From contig JBHBQE010000004.1 in the NCBI GenBank assembly GCA_041776485.1, positions 101,213-165,212 on the forward strand: a DNA stretch of 64,000 nt, written 5' to 3'. Of the stretch, positions 25,622-34,040 are shown piece by piece. A program made the translations under genes and the position numbers. Each line of letters starts with the position of its first letter. The first letter of the stretch is position 1. The notes under the pieces were generated by a model. The model did not search any database and was not told the origin of the DNA. It worked only from the letters and a program-made list of their open reading frames with translations. This DNA comes from JBHBQE01 sp041776485 (GTDB lineage Bacteria > Bacillota > Clostridia > Lachnospirales > Lachnospiraceae).

Positions 25622-25641
25622 GGATATTGTACACAATATCC
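25622..25641. promoter_or_regulatory. 20-bp inverted repeat between the symporter and PhzF genes
   Basis: GGATATTGT and ACAATATCC are perfect 9-base arms separated by two bases, with TATAAT directly after on the plus strand. It looks like a dimeric repressor operator. The remainder of the 25540-25846 gap shows only AT-rich sequence. Confidence 0.5.
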
Positions 25642-25846
25642 TATAATTTTACAATTTATTTTAAAAATCACTTTCAAAGTATTTTTACATGCTTGATTTA
25701 TTGTTACTGCCTGATAACATTAATTGTCGATAAGATGGCGGGGTTTATATATCATTAATTAAGGTATTGAGTTTGACTATAAAAATTTTACAAACTATAA
25801 TATATAAATACTTTTACATTACCTAATATATTCCGGGAGATATGCT

Positions 25847-26743
25847 ATGAAATTTTTCATTGTAGATGTTTTTTCAAAGGAGATTTTTGGCGGTAATACA
25901 GCAGGAATAGTTGTAGTGCCTAAAGACAGAAAGTTCCCTGATGAAAAACAAATGATACAGACTGCCGCAGAACTAAGGTATTCTGAAACTGCATTTATCA
26001 AACAAACAAGAGAAGCTTCCTTTAAAACCAGATATTTTACTCCTGTACAGGAGGTGGAGCTATGCGGTCACGCTACAATCGGCAGTTTTCATGCCCTGAT
26101 GGAGCTTGGCTTAATCATGCCCGGAAACACCTACATCAATGAAACTCTGGCAGGGAGTCTGGAAATATATGTAAAGCCTGATACCATTCTGATGGAAATG
26201 GCTAAACCCTGTCTTGGAGACAGTATTACAGAGGATAAGCCACTAAAAAGACTTTATAATGTAATGGGTCTTTCCCATATTAATCAGGGCATGTATAAAG
26301 ATACAGTAATCAGATTACTTCCACGACTGGTATCCACGGGACTTATGGATATTATGCTTCCCGTAAACAGTTTGGATGAACTAAATAAAATATCACCTGA
26401 TTTTAACGCACTTTCAGATTTGTCGAAGGAATATAATGTGGTGGGGGTTCATGCCTTTACCTGCAATACCAAGGACAGCTCCATACATGCCAGAAACTTT
26501 GCCCCCAGCTACGGGATAGACGAGGAAGCTGCCACCGGTACCTCAAATGGCGCTCTGGCTTTCTACTTATATAATCTGGGTATAATAGAGGAAAATACTG
26601 TTTACACTGTTATACAAGGTGAAAAAATGAAACGTCCCTCAGGAATCGACACACAAATAGTATCCACCGACACTGACAATGTTACCAGGGTAAATGTGGG
26701 CGGTTCTGCCGTTACTCTGGTAAAGGGAGAAATAAATCTGTAA
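25847..26743 (+). CDS. PhzF family isomerase/epimerase
   Basis: A 298-residue member of the PhzF/diaminopimelate-epimerase-fold family. Visible are DVFSKEIFGGNTAGIVV, the catalytic glutamate in LRYSETAF (E47), ELCGHATIGSFH and the C-terminal GIDEEAATGTSNGALAFYL. Family members isomerise small metabolites; only PhzF itself has a defined pathway and no phenazine genes are near. GGGAGATATGCT is a plausible ribosome site. Complete length. Confidence 0.9.
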   Translation: MKFFIVDVFSKEIFGGNTAGIVVVPKDRKFPDEKQMIQTAAELRYSETAFIKQTREASFKTRYFTPVQEVELCGHATIGSFHALMELGLIMPGNTYINETLAGSLEIYVKPDTILMEMAKPCLGDSITEDKPLKRLYNVMGLSHINQGMYKDTVIRLLPRLVSTGLMDIMLPVNSLDELNKISPDFNALSDLSKEYNVVGVHAFTCNTKDSSIHARNFAPSYGIDEEAATGTSNGALAFYLYNLGIIEENTVYTVIQGEKMKRPSGIDTQIVSTDTDNVTRVNVGGSAVTLVKGEINL

Positions 26744-26822
26744 ATTGTTAGTCTGACATAACAATTCTATTGTATTTTTCTCTCAATACATTTATAATCC
26801 AATAAATTATATTTTATTCCAC

Positions 26823-26908
26823 ATTAAAAGGGAGTAGCTGGCAATAGTTGTAGTAATTGCGTCAAGACGGCATGGCCCGCGATTACTTTAAATGGCGAGA
26901 CTTTTAAT
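26823..26908 (+). promoter_or_regulatory. Manganese riboswitch (yybP-ykoY type)
   Basis: The leader carries the signature elements of the yybP-ykoY aptamer: AAAAGGGAGTAGC at the 5' side, the GCGTCAAGACGG loop, GGCCCGCG in the opposing loop, and GGCGAGACTTTTAAT at the 3' side. P1 forms between ATTAAAAG (26823-26830) and CTTTTAAT (26901-26908). The same 3' strand is needed for the terminator that follows, so Mn2+ binding should favour read-through. The controlled gene is a cation P-type ATPase, a known target class. Confidence 0.85.
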
Positions 26909-26935
26909 CATTTATTGATTAATGTCTCTTTTTTT
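26897..26935 (+). terminator. Riboswitch-controlled intrinsic terminator
   Basis: GAGAC (26897-26901) and TTAATCA (26904-26910) pair with TGATTAA (26916-26922) and GTCTC (26924-26928), followed by seven T. It shares bases with aptamer P1, giving mutually exclusive folds. Confidence 0.85.
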
Positions 26936-26953
26936 ATTATTAAGGAGAAAAAT

Positions 26954-29509
26954 ATGTACTACAATCAAGAAATCTCATCCCTGCTTTCTGATTTAAACAC
27001 TTCCCTAGAGGGTTTAGACAAAGACACAGTCATAAAGCACCGAGAAAAATATGGTAAAAACGAATTACAGGAGGCGAAGAAAAAAAGCGCTTTTATTATC
27101 TTCCTTGAACAGTTCAAGGATTTGCTGGTTATCATACTGATTGTTGCTGCAATCATTTCCGCCATTACCGGTAATTTGGAAAGCACTATCATTATTATCG
27201 CCGTTATTGTATTAAATGCTATTTTAGGAACGCTGCAGTACATAAAGGCGGAAAAATCTCTGGACAGCTTAAAAAAACTCTCTGCACCAAATGCCAAGGT
27301 CCTTCGGAGCGGGAATCTTGTTGAAATCCCTGCCTACGAACTTGTTGTCGGGGATATTATTAATCTGGAAGCCGGAGATGTGGTTCCCAGTGACGCCAGA
27401 TTGATTGATTCATATTCCTTAAAGGTAAATGAAAGCGCTCTAACAGGTGAGTCCGAGGCAGTGGAAAAGTCCAGCGAACTGATTGAAAAGGACAGCGTTG
27501 CTTTGGGAGATCAATTTAATATGGTATTCTCCTCCTCTCTTGTAACCTATGGCAGAGGCAAGGCGGTTGTTACCGCTGTCGGTAATGGTACAGAACTTGG
27601 TAAAATCGCAGATTTAATTTCTAATACCAAGGAGCGTAAAACACCTCTGCAGGTAAATATGGACAACTTCAGCAAAAACCTTTCCATTATAATAACTATT
27701 ATATGTGTAATTGTAATGGGGCTTAGCTTGTATCGCGGAGAAACCATACTTAACGCTCTCCTATTTGCAGTTGCATTGGCTGTTGCCGCAATTCCTGAAG
27801 CCCTGTCCTCAATTATTACCATATCCCTCGCAATAGGGACTTCAAGAATGGCAAAGGAAAATGCCATTGTAAAACAGCTAAAGGCTGTGGAAGGGCTAGG
27901 CTGTGTATCCATTATCTGCTCAGATAAAACAGGCACCCTCACCCAAAACAAAATGACAGTTGAAGATATTTTCTGCGAGGATGAAAACAAAGAAAAACTT
28001 TTGCTTTCCTCAATCCTTTGTAATGATACTGCCTTTGCAGATAATGAGCCGCTGGGGGATCCAACGGAAACAGCTTTGGTAAATTACTATATGAAAGAAC
28101 ATGATGATTATTTTGATATAATGGAAAAATATAAAAGGCTTGCTGAACTTCCCTTTGATTCCGACAGAAAGCTTATGAGTACCCTGCATTTTATTGATAA
28201 TGAGCACATACTATTTGTAAAGGGCGCTCCTGACATACTTATCTCCCGCTGTTCTTATATCAGAAAAAACAGCGAAATACTCCCCATCACTCAGGATATA
28301 AAGAATGAAATATTGTCTAAAAATGATGATTATTCCAATAATGCCCTTAGAGTGCTGGCTTTTGCGGAAAAGAAAATAGAAAATAACAGGGAGCTTTCCC
28401 ATGATGATGAGAACGATTTGATATTTCTGGGGCTTGAGGCACAAATGGATCCTCCCAGAGTTGAGTCAGCCCCTGCGGTAGCGGATTGTAAAAAAGCGGG
28501 GATTAAACCTATAATGATAACAGGAGATCATAAAGTAACCGCCTCTGCTATAGCCAGAAAAATAGGAATCCTAGAGCCTGGCGATGAGGCTATTACAGGC
28601 CTTGAGCTAGACTCATTAAGTGAAGATGAGCTTCTTACAAGATTGCCGCATATATCCGTTTATGCCAGAGTTTCACCGGACAATAAAATAAGAATCGTAA
28701 AAGCATGGCAAAGTCTTGGACATATTGTCGCCATGACAGGTGACGGAGTAAATGACGCTCCGGCGCTTAAGCAATCCGACATAGGGATTGCCATGGGAAT
28801 TACCGGAACTGAGGTTTCCAAGGACGCTGCCTCTATGATACTTACAGATGATAATTTTGCTACAATAATCAAATCTGTATTAAACGGCAGGAATATATAC
28901 GAAAATATTATTAATGCAATTAAGTTTCTCCTATCAGGAAATACGGCAGGAATATTTGCAGTGCTATTTGCCTCCATTATGGGACTTCCTGCCCCCTTTG
29001 CGGCTGTGCACCTGCTGTTTATCAATCTGTTAACTGACAGCCTGCCTGCCCTTGCAATAAGCATGGAACCCAGCAATCCCAAGCTTATAGAAAATATGCC
29101 CAGAAAAAGTGATGAGACTATTATTTCCAAAGGTTTTCTGGCTGATATCGGCGCTCAAGGGTTCCTTATTGCGGTATCAACCATGGCAGCCTTTTATATA
29201 GGGCTTAAAACCGACAGCTTCACCGCAATGACTATGGCATTTTGTACCCTGTGTCTGGCAAGACTTTGGCACGGCTTTAATTCCCGGGGTAAGAGCTCCA
29301 TATTTAAGCTTGGGATAACCTCCAATATGTTTACGGTGGGAGCATTTTTCCTGGGACTGGGACTTTTGGCATTAATAATATTTGTTCCATTTTTATCCCA
29401 TGCCTTTTCTGTGGCAGACTTAACATGGAATCAAATCGGATATATCGCACTATTGGCATTTGCACCTACGCTTTTGATACAGATTAAGAAGATGGCTCTA
29501 AATAGATAA
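26954..29509 (+). CDS. P-type cation ATPase, Ca2+/Mn2+ type (P2A), likely Mn2+ exporter
   Basis: An 851-residue P2A-type pump. Cytoplasmic A domain with LTGESEAV, phosphorylation motif DKTGTLT (Asp324), hinge TGDGVNDAP, and metal-binding helix motif PEAL in VAAIPEAL. The C-terminal membrane region has six helices. Total about ten helices, full length. Start chosen at the ATG after AAGGAG; an upstream in-frame ATG falls in the terminator. Control by a manganese riboswitch argues for Mn2+ (or Ca2+) export, as for lactococcal YoaB (family knowledge). Monocistronic, ended by a strong terminator. Confidence 0.93.
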   Translation: MYYNQEISSLLSDLNTSLEGLDKDTVIKHREKYGKNELQEAKKKSAFIIFLEQFKDLLVIILIVAAIISAITGNLESTIIIIAVIVLNAILGTLQYIKAEKSLDSLKKLSAPNAKVLRSGNLVEIPAYELVVGDIINLEAGDVVPSDARLIDSYSLKVNESALTGESEAVEKSSELIEKDSVALGDQFNMVFSSSLVTYGRGKAVVTAVGNGTELGKIADLISNTKERKTPLQVNMDNFSKNLSIIITIICVIVMGLSLYRGETILNALLFAVALAVAAIPEALSSIITISLAIGTSRMAKENAIVKQLKAVEGLGCVSIICSDKTGTLTQNKMTVEDIFCEDENKEKLLLSSILCNDTAFADNEPLGDPTETALVNYYMKEHDDYFDIMEKYKRLAELPFDSDRKLMSTLHFIDNEHILFVKGAPDILISRCSYIRKNSEILPITQDIKNEILSKNDDYSNNALRVLAFAEKKIENNRELSHDDENDLIFLGLEAQMDPPRVESAPAVADCKKAGIKPIMITGDHKVTASAIARKIGILEPGDEAITGLELDSLSEDELLTRLPHISVYARVSPDNKIRIVKAWQSLGHIVAMTGDGVNDAPALKQSDIGIAMGITGTEVSKDAASMILTDDNFATIIKSVLNGRNIYENIINAIKFLLSGNTAGIFAVLFASIMGLPAPFAAVHLLFINLLTDSLPALAISMEPSNPKLIENMPRKSDETIISKGFLADIGAQGFLIAVSTMAAFYIGLKTDSFTAMTMAFCTLCLARLWHGFNSRGKSSIFKLGITSNMFTVGAFFLGLGLLALIIFVPFLSHAFSVADLTWNQIGYIALLAFAPTLLIQIKKMALNR

Positions 29510-29544
29510 TAATAGGGGCAGTAAACTACTGCCCCTATTATTTT
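29508..29544 (+). terminator. Intrinsic terminator of the P-type ATPase gene
   Basis: A 16-base perfect stem AATAATAGGGGCAGTA / TACTGCCCCTATTATT with loop AAC, followed by TTC. The stem begins within the stop codon. The poly-T tail is short, but the stem is strong and AT-rich at its base. Confidence 0.8.
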
Positions 29545-29717
29545 CCCGATGTTATTCCCTATATACCATCTGTAAAGATAATTCAAGCATTTACAGGAAC
29601 ACCGAGGATATATATACAATGCAAATCCTTTCCGCAGATATATGATTGTACAGAGAGGATTTGCATATTATATTTTAGCCGTCGTCTGTATATATTCAGA
29701 CTATACGACTATAGGTT

Positions 29718-30155
29718 TTACCCCTCAATTTGTATATATTTTTGCTCCTTAAGTTCTTCCTGCTTTTTAGGTACTACAAGCTTTAATATTCCTGCATTAA
29801 ATTTTGCGGAAATATCATTTTCATCTAAATTTTCGCCCACATAGAAGCTTCTGCTGCAGGAGCCATAATAGCGCTCTCTCCTTAGATAATTTCCCTGTTC
29901 ATCCTTATCTGAGCTTTCACTCTCTGACTTTGCAGACACTGTCAAATAGCCATCCTTAAGACTTGCCTTAATGTCCTCTGACTTAAACCCCGGAAGCTCA
30001 ATCTCCAGCTCAAACTCCTTATCATTTTCCTTTATATCCGTTCTCATTACTCCATTGCGTTGCGGAATTAACCCTGCAGATTTTCTTGCCGGATGAGCAA
30101 ACTCATCAATAAAGCTATCCAATAAACTATCTGTAAAAATACTAGGCATTAACAT
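29718..30155 (-). CDS. Hsp20/alpha-crystallin small heat shock protein
   Basis: A 145-residue ATP-independent holdase chaperone. Residues 35-140 form the alpha-crystallin domain with ELEIELPGFKSEDIKASL, GYLTVSA and the C-terminal AGILKLVVPKK. The ATG at 30155 is selected by AAGGAGGATATT; an in-frame ATG eight codons upstream precedes that box. It is driven by a consensus promoter overlapped by a CIRCE operator, so HrcA repression and heat induction are expected. Confidence 0.95.
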   Translation of the reverse strand: MLMPSIFTDSLLDSFIDEFAHPARKSAGLIPQRNGVMRTDIKENDKEFELEIELPGFKSEDIKASLKDGYLTVSAKSESESSDKDEQGNYLRRERYYGSCSRSFYVGENLDENDISAKFNAGILKLVVPKKQEELKEQKYIQIEG

Positions 30156-30204
30156 AATATCCTCCTTATCTTTAAACATTTAATGTTGTTTTGTAACTAT
30201 AAGG

Positions 30205-30233
30205 ATTATAACACCTGTTAGCACTCTTGTCAA
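30205..30233 (-). promoter_or_regulatory. Consensus sigma-A promoter of hsp20
   Basis: Perfect TTGACA (30228-30233) and TATAAT (30205-30210) on the reverse strand with a 17-base spacer. Confidence 0.92.
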
Positions 30234-30244
30234 TAGAGTGCTAA
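30218..30244 (-). promoter_or_regulatory. CIRCE element (HrcA operator)
   Basis: TTAGCACTC-N9-GAGTGCTAA is a perfect CIRCE palindrome. It covers the -35 box and most of the spacer of the hsp20 promoter, an arrangement that blocks RNA polymerase when HrcA is bound. hrcA itself is not in the window. Confidence 0.96.
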
Positions 30245-30322
30245 CAATTTTTTTATTTGTATATATAAATTGTTTGTCATTCCTTACTTGTATACCCTGA
30301 GCTTATCTGATATGCTTAGCCT

Positions 30323-30356
30323 GCTCATATATTTCTTCTGCAAGACATATATGAGC
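30323..30356 (+). other. Leader hairpin upstream of the FecB-like gene
   Basis: GCTCATATAT (30323-30332) pairs with ATATATGAGC (30347-30356) around an inner TCTT/AAGA pair. No T-run follows. Possible mRNA structure or operator; no metal or cobalamin riboswitch is recognisable here. Confidence 0.45.
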
Positions 30357-30393
30357 ATATCGAATTGTATTACATAATCAGGGAGGACATAAA

Positions 30394-31539
30394 ATGTTTA
30401 AGAAAAAATTTCCAATTGTTTCACTGCTTATTATTTCATTAGTTATATCTTTTGTCGGCTGCTCAAGCCAGACAACTGGAAGCACTTCACAGGATGATTC
30501 CAAATCCGATAAAAGTGTTACTGTTACAGATATGGTAGGCAGAGAAGTAACTGTAACAGGTGATGTGGACAGAGTTGTTTTAATAGAATGGGAAGCTATG
30601 GCAGCCAAATCTATGAAGATAATGGGCGTTGCTGATAAAATTGTAGGAATTGATGATTATGCCAGAAAAAATACCTTTAGAAATTTTATTATTCCTGAGT
30701 TTAAAGATGCCAAAGATATCGGCTCCGCCTGGTCAGGAATTAATTATGAAAGCTTAGCAAGCATTAAACCCGATGTTGTATTTTTAGAATTATGGGTTAC
30801 AAGTGATGATGAGCAGGAGCTTCATGATGACTGTATCAAAAAGTTAGAGGATATGGGTATCCCTGTAGTTTGTTTCCTCTCTCCCAGCTGCTTTGATGAA
30901 CCTAATATTGAAACCGCCTGGGAGCATATCCGATTAGTTGGTAAAGTATTGGATATGGAAAAGGAGTCTGATAAAATCATCACCTCCTTAGAGGATAAGA
31001 TTAACTTAATCAGGGAAAGAACTCAAAATCTGTCAGAGGAAGAAAAAAAAGATGTGTTAATTTTTGCCACACCTAACTATGTTCTCGGCTCTGATACCGT
31101 TCAATCTTATTTCGTAACAGAAATCATAAATGCAAATAACATTGTTAAAGAGGGAAATTTTGTTAATGTCTCTGAAGAACAGCTTTTAAAATATGCTCCT
31201 GAAACAATGGTTATAATGGGACATGACGGATACTTGAATCCTTCAATCATTGATGGCGGAAAGCTGTGCGGCATTAATTGGGGTAATGTTAAGGAAATAC
31301 CTGCTTTGAAAAACAAAAATTACATTAGTCTCGGATATGATGAATGGAGAGATACAATGGAAACTCCGGTAGCACTGCTAAAAATGGCTAAGCTTATATA
31401 TCCTGACCTTTTTGCAGACATTGATATTGAACAGGAAGAAATAAATATGTATATGAATGACTATGGCATTACTGAAAGTGAAGCAAAGGAGGCTATGAAA
31501 GCTCAGCACTTTACCGGACAGCTTGAGGATCCAAAGTAA
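30394..31539 (+). CDS. Iron-siderophore/cobalamin-type ABC transporter substrate-binding lipoprotein
   Basis: A 381-residue class III binding protein. Lipoprotein signal with Cys23 (FVGCSS), an N-terminal lobe with VTDMVGREVTVTGDVDRVV and IKPDVVFLE, a long connecting helix, and a C-terminal lobe. Members bind ferric siderophores, haem or cobalamin; the ligand is not evident. The last 30 residues (EEINMYMNDYGITESEAKEAMK) form an acidic extra helix. First gene of a three-gene importer operon with GGGAGG ribosome site. Confidence 0.9.
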   Translation: MFKKKFPIVSLLIISLVISFVGCSSQTTGSTSQDDSKSDKSVTVTDMVGREVTVTGDVDRVVLIEWEAMAAKSMKIMGVADKIVGIDDYARKNTFRNFIIPEFKDAKDIGSAWSGINYESLASIKPDVVFLELWVTSDDEQELHDDCIKKLEDMGIPVVCFLSPSCFDEPNIETAWEHIRLVGKVLDMEKESDKIITSLEDKINLIRERTQNLSEEEKKDVLIFATPNYVLGSDTVQSYFVTEIINANNIVKEGNFVNVSEEQLLKYAPETMVIMGHDGYLNPSIIDGGKLCGINWGNVKEIPALKNKNYISLGYDEWRDTMETPVALLKMAKLIYPDLFADIDIEQEEINMYMNDYGITESEAKEAMKAQHFTGQLEDPK

Positions 31540-31549
31540 GGAAACGGAA

Positions 31550-32590
31550 ATGAAAAATAATAAATTTGTAAGCTATGATACTGCCGGAAATAAAAAAAAG
31601 CTTCTTCTCATTGTTTTGGCGTTTATATTTGTAATAAATATTGCTATATTGTCAATATGTATCGGAGCCTATTTTATATCAGTTCCTGAAGTTTTTAATA
31701 TTATCCTGTCTAAATTAAGAGGGCTATCTATCCCTCAGCTTGAGGAAAGTATAATATTCAATATAAGAATTACAAGAATATTAATCGCCTTAACTGTAGG
31801 TGTGGCTCTGGCTTCCAGTGGCGCCGTATTTCAGGGCATATTCCATAATCCGCTTATTGAGCCTTACGTATTGGGTGTATCCTCTGGAGCAGCCTTTGGT
31901 GCAGGCTTGGCAGTAATTACCAAATTACATGGGTTAATCCAGATATTTGCCTTTATTTTCGGGCTTATTGCAGTTATGCTTACATATTTTATTTCAAAAA
32001 AATCTGGAAAAACAGGGCTGATTACTCTGATACTTTCAGGAATGGTGGTCAGTTCTGTATTTTCCGGATTAGTCTCATATATACAGTATACCGGCAATGA
32101 GGAGCAGCTTAAGGTACTGGTTTTTTGGCTTATGGGTGGTTTATACAGGTCTACTTGGAGGGATGTTCATATTACAATCCCTATAATAATCTTGGGTATT
32201 ATAATTTATATTTTTAATTCATGGAAACTTAATGTACTCTCTACAGGTGAAAGTGATGCAAGAGCCCTAGGCATAAGTGTCGAAAAGCTCAAGATAATAT
32301 TGCTTTTAACTGCCACCTGCCTAACCTCTGTAGCTGTTTCCGTGTCAGGAATTATAGGTTGGATAGGACTAATGATTCCTCATGCTGCCAGAATGCTTGT
32401 AGGCTCGGACAACAGATATTTGATTCCCATGTCCGCTCTCATGGGAGCCGGATTTTTGATAATTTGCGATACTTTGTCAAGAACTATATCGTCCGGTGAA
32501 ATTCCCATAAGTATAATATCCTCTATCCTTGGAGCACCTTACATGATTTATCTGATTAGAAAATATGCCATAATGGGAGGTGTCATGTGA
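31550..32590 (+). CDS. FecCD-family ABC transporter permease
   Basis: A 346-residue permease with about ten membrane helices. Signature segments are ALASSGAVFQGIFHNPLIEPYVLGVSSG-type sequence near residue 85 (continuous in the protein) and GIIGWIGLMIPHAAR near residue 280, the site contacting the ATPase. A TTG nine codons upstream is in frame, but AAGGAA precedes the ATG at 31550. It forms the membrane channel as a homodimer (family knowledge). Confidence 0.92.
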   Translation: MKNNKFVSYDTAGNKKKLLLIVLAFIFVINIAILSICIGAYFISVPEVFNIILSKLRGLSIPQLEESIIFNIRITRILIALTVGVALASSGAVFQGIFHNPLIEPYVLGVSSGAAFGAGLAVITKLHGLIQIFAFIFGLIAVMLTYFISKKSGKTGLITLILSGMVVSSVFSGLVSYIQYTGNEEQLKVLVFWLMGGLYRSTWRDVHITIPIIILGIIIYIFNSWKLNVLSTGESDARALGISVEKLKIILLLTATCLTSVAVSVSGIIGWIGLMIPHAARMLVGSDNRYLIPMSALMGAGFLIICDTLSRTISSGEIPISIISSILGAPYMIYLIRKYAIMGGVM

Positions 32591-33357
32591 TAGAGATTAA
32601 AAATATTTCCTGCGGATACAAAAATACTACAATAGTACATAATATTACATTTACCATCGGTGAAGGCAAAATATGCGGACTTATCGGAGCAAACGGTGCA
32701 GGAAAGTCCACATTATTTAAATGTATAATGGGCTATATTAAGCCAAATCCCGGCGGAAGCATAGAGATTTCAGGTGAATCTATTCTCAGTATGGATGAGA
32801 GAAAATTAGCACAAAAAATCGCATATATTCCACAAAGGCAAGATGTGGCATTTTCATTTTCTGTATTGGAAATGGTGGTAATGGGTCGTACACCCCATAT
32901 GGGTGGGGCTTTCGGGCCTTCTAAGGATGATTATGATATATGTCAAAGAGAGCTTAATAATGTGGGTATGGCTGAATATGCCAACAAGTCCTTTTTAGAA
33001 TTAAGTGGCGGTCAACAACAGCTGGTAATATTGGCAAGAGCATTCGCGCAGGATACTCCGGTACTATTGCTTGATGAACCTACTTCAAATCTTGATTACA
33101 AAAATCAGATTATTTTTTGGAAAACAATAAAAAAATGTGCCGACAGGGGTAAAACTGTATTGGTATGTGTTCATGATCCAAACCATGTTCTTTGGTTTTG
33201 CCAGGAGGTAATAGCTTTAGGCGAAAATGGACGTATCATCAAAACCGGAACTGCCAAAGAAGTCCTTACAGAAAATACTTTAGAAAAAATTTACTCAACA
33301 AGTATTCAAGTTGTTAATACAAAGGACATGACTGTTACGATTCCAAAACTGATATAA
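32587..33357 (+). CDS. FecE/BtuD-type ABC transporter ATPase
   Basis: A 256-residue ATP-binding subunit. Walker A GANGAGKST near residue 37, signature LSGGQQQLV near residue 140, Walker B LLLDEPTSNLD, and a switch His in VCVHDPNH. It starts at GTG overlapping the permease stop by four bases (GTGA), indicating tight coupling. Together the three genes make a complete importer for ferric-siderophore- or corrinoid-like ligands. Confidence 0.93.
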   Translation: MIEIKNISCGYKNTTIVHNITFTIGEGKICGLIGANGAGKSTLFKCIMGYIKPNPGGSIEISGESILSMDERKLAQKIAYIPQRQDVAFSFSVLEMVVMGRTPHMGGAFGPSKDDYDICQRELNNVGMAEYANKSFLELSGGQQQLVILARAFAQDTPVLLLDEPTSNLDYKNQIIFWKTIKKCADRGKTVLVCVHDPNHVLWFCQEVIALGENGRIIKTGTAKEVLTENTLEKIYSTSIQVVNTKDMTVTIPKLI

Positions 33358-33358
33358 A

Positions 33359-34027
33359 TTAATCCGGTTCTCGTCTCATCCCTACCACTTCAGTTATCGG
33401 CATGGAAAAGGCAAAGGCTCCTGCGTTGGTATCAAGCCCGGTTTGCTCTGCTATGGCTTTCATTATTTTTTCCTTTTCTGCAGAGGACACTGCCATTAAA
33501 ATAACTTCCTTTTCATCTACAATACTTACTCCAAGGAATTTTCGGGCACATTCCGTACCTGTACCCTTTGCATGCAGAACAGTTCCCCCTGTGGCTCCTG
33601 CAGCCCTTGCCGCATCCATAACATCATCTGTATATCCGCTGTTTAACACCACAATAACCAACTCATGATTAATGCTTAAATCCGTAATTTTTTTCTCCAC
33701 CGGTAAATTATCTGACAAAAATGCCAATGTATTTCCTCCTCCCACACTTTTAACAGGAATAGACATCATAACTCCATTCCCGGGAACATCAATAAACATT
33801 CTTTTTTTTATATTCGATATAAGCTTTTTTGTTTTCTCTCTATTTGAAACAGAAAAAATAATTGCCTTTTCCACCTGCTCTAAACCATAGAAATCCAAAT
33901 TGCTTTGAGTTGCAGTTCCCACTCCAAGGCAGGTTAACAGCAGCGGGATTTCAAGCTCTGCAATCACCTCCCTGAAAAACCTTTCCTTTGGCTTATCTAT
34001 AATTGTTATAACAAAATTTAATTCCAT
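33359..34027 (-). CDS. Tandem PII-like signalling protein
   Basis: The 222-residue protein consists of two PII-like halves (about residues 1-105 and 115-222). The second half has a clear GYTDDVMDAARAAGATGGTVLHAKGTG, the PII strand-loop region preceding nucleotide binding. The T-loop region is short and lacks the uridylylated tyrosine of GlnB. The first half is more divergent. It is transcribed 13 bases after the DUF1538 gene. PII proteins regulate adjacent transporters by nucleotide-dependent docking, so it likely gates the DUF1538 protein (inference). Confidence 0.8.
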   Translation of the reverse strand: MELNFVITIIDKPKERFFREVIAELEIPLLLTCLGVGTATQSNLDFYGLEQVEKAIIFSVSNREKTKKLISNIKKRMFIDVPGNGVMMSIPVKSVGGGNTLAFLSDNLPVEKKITDLSINHELVIVVLNSGYTDDVMDAARAAGATGGTVLHAKGTGTECARKFLGVSIVDEKEVILMAVSSAEKEKIMKAIAEQTGLDTNAGAFAFSMPITEVVGMRREPD

Positions 34028-34040
34028 TTCAATCCCTTAA

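Noticed and set aside
30245..30393. Cobalamin or iron riboswitch before the FecBCD-type operon
   Set aside because: Only a simple hairpin is present; none of the B12-box elements found at 56.4-56.5 kb occurs here.
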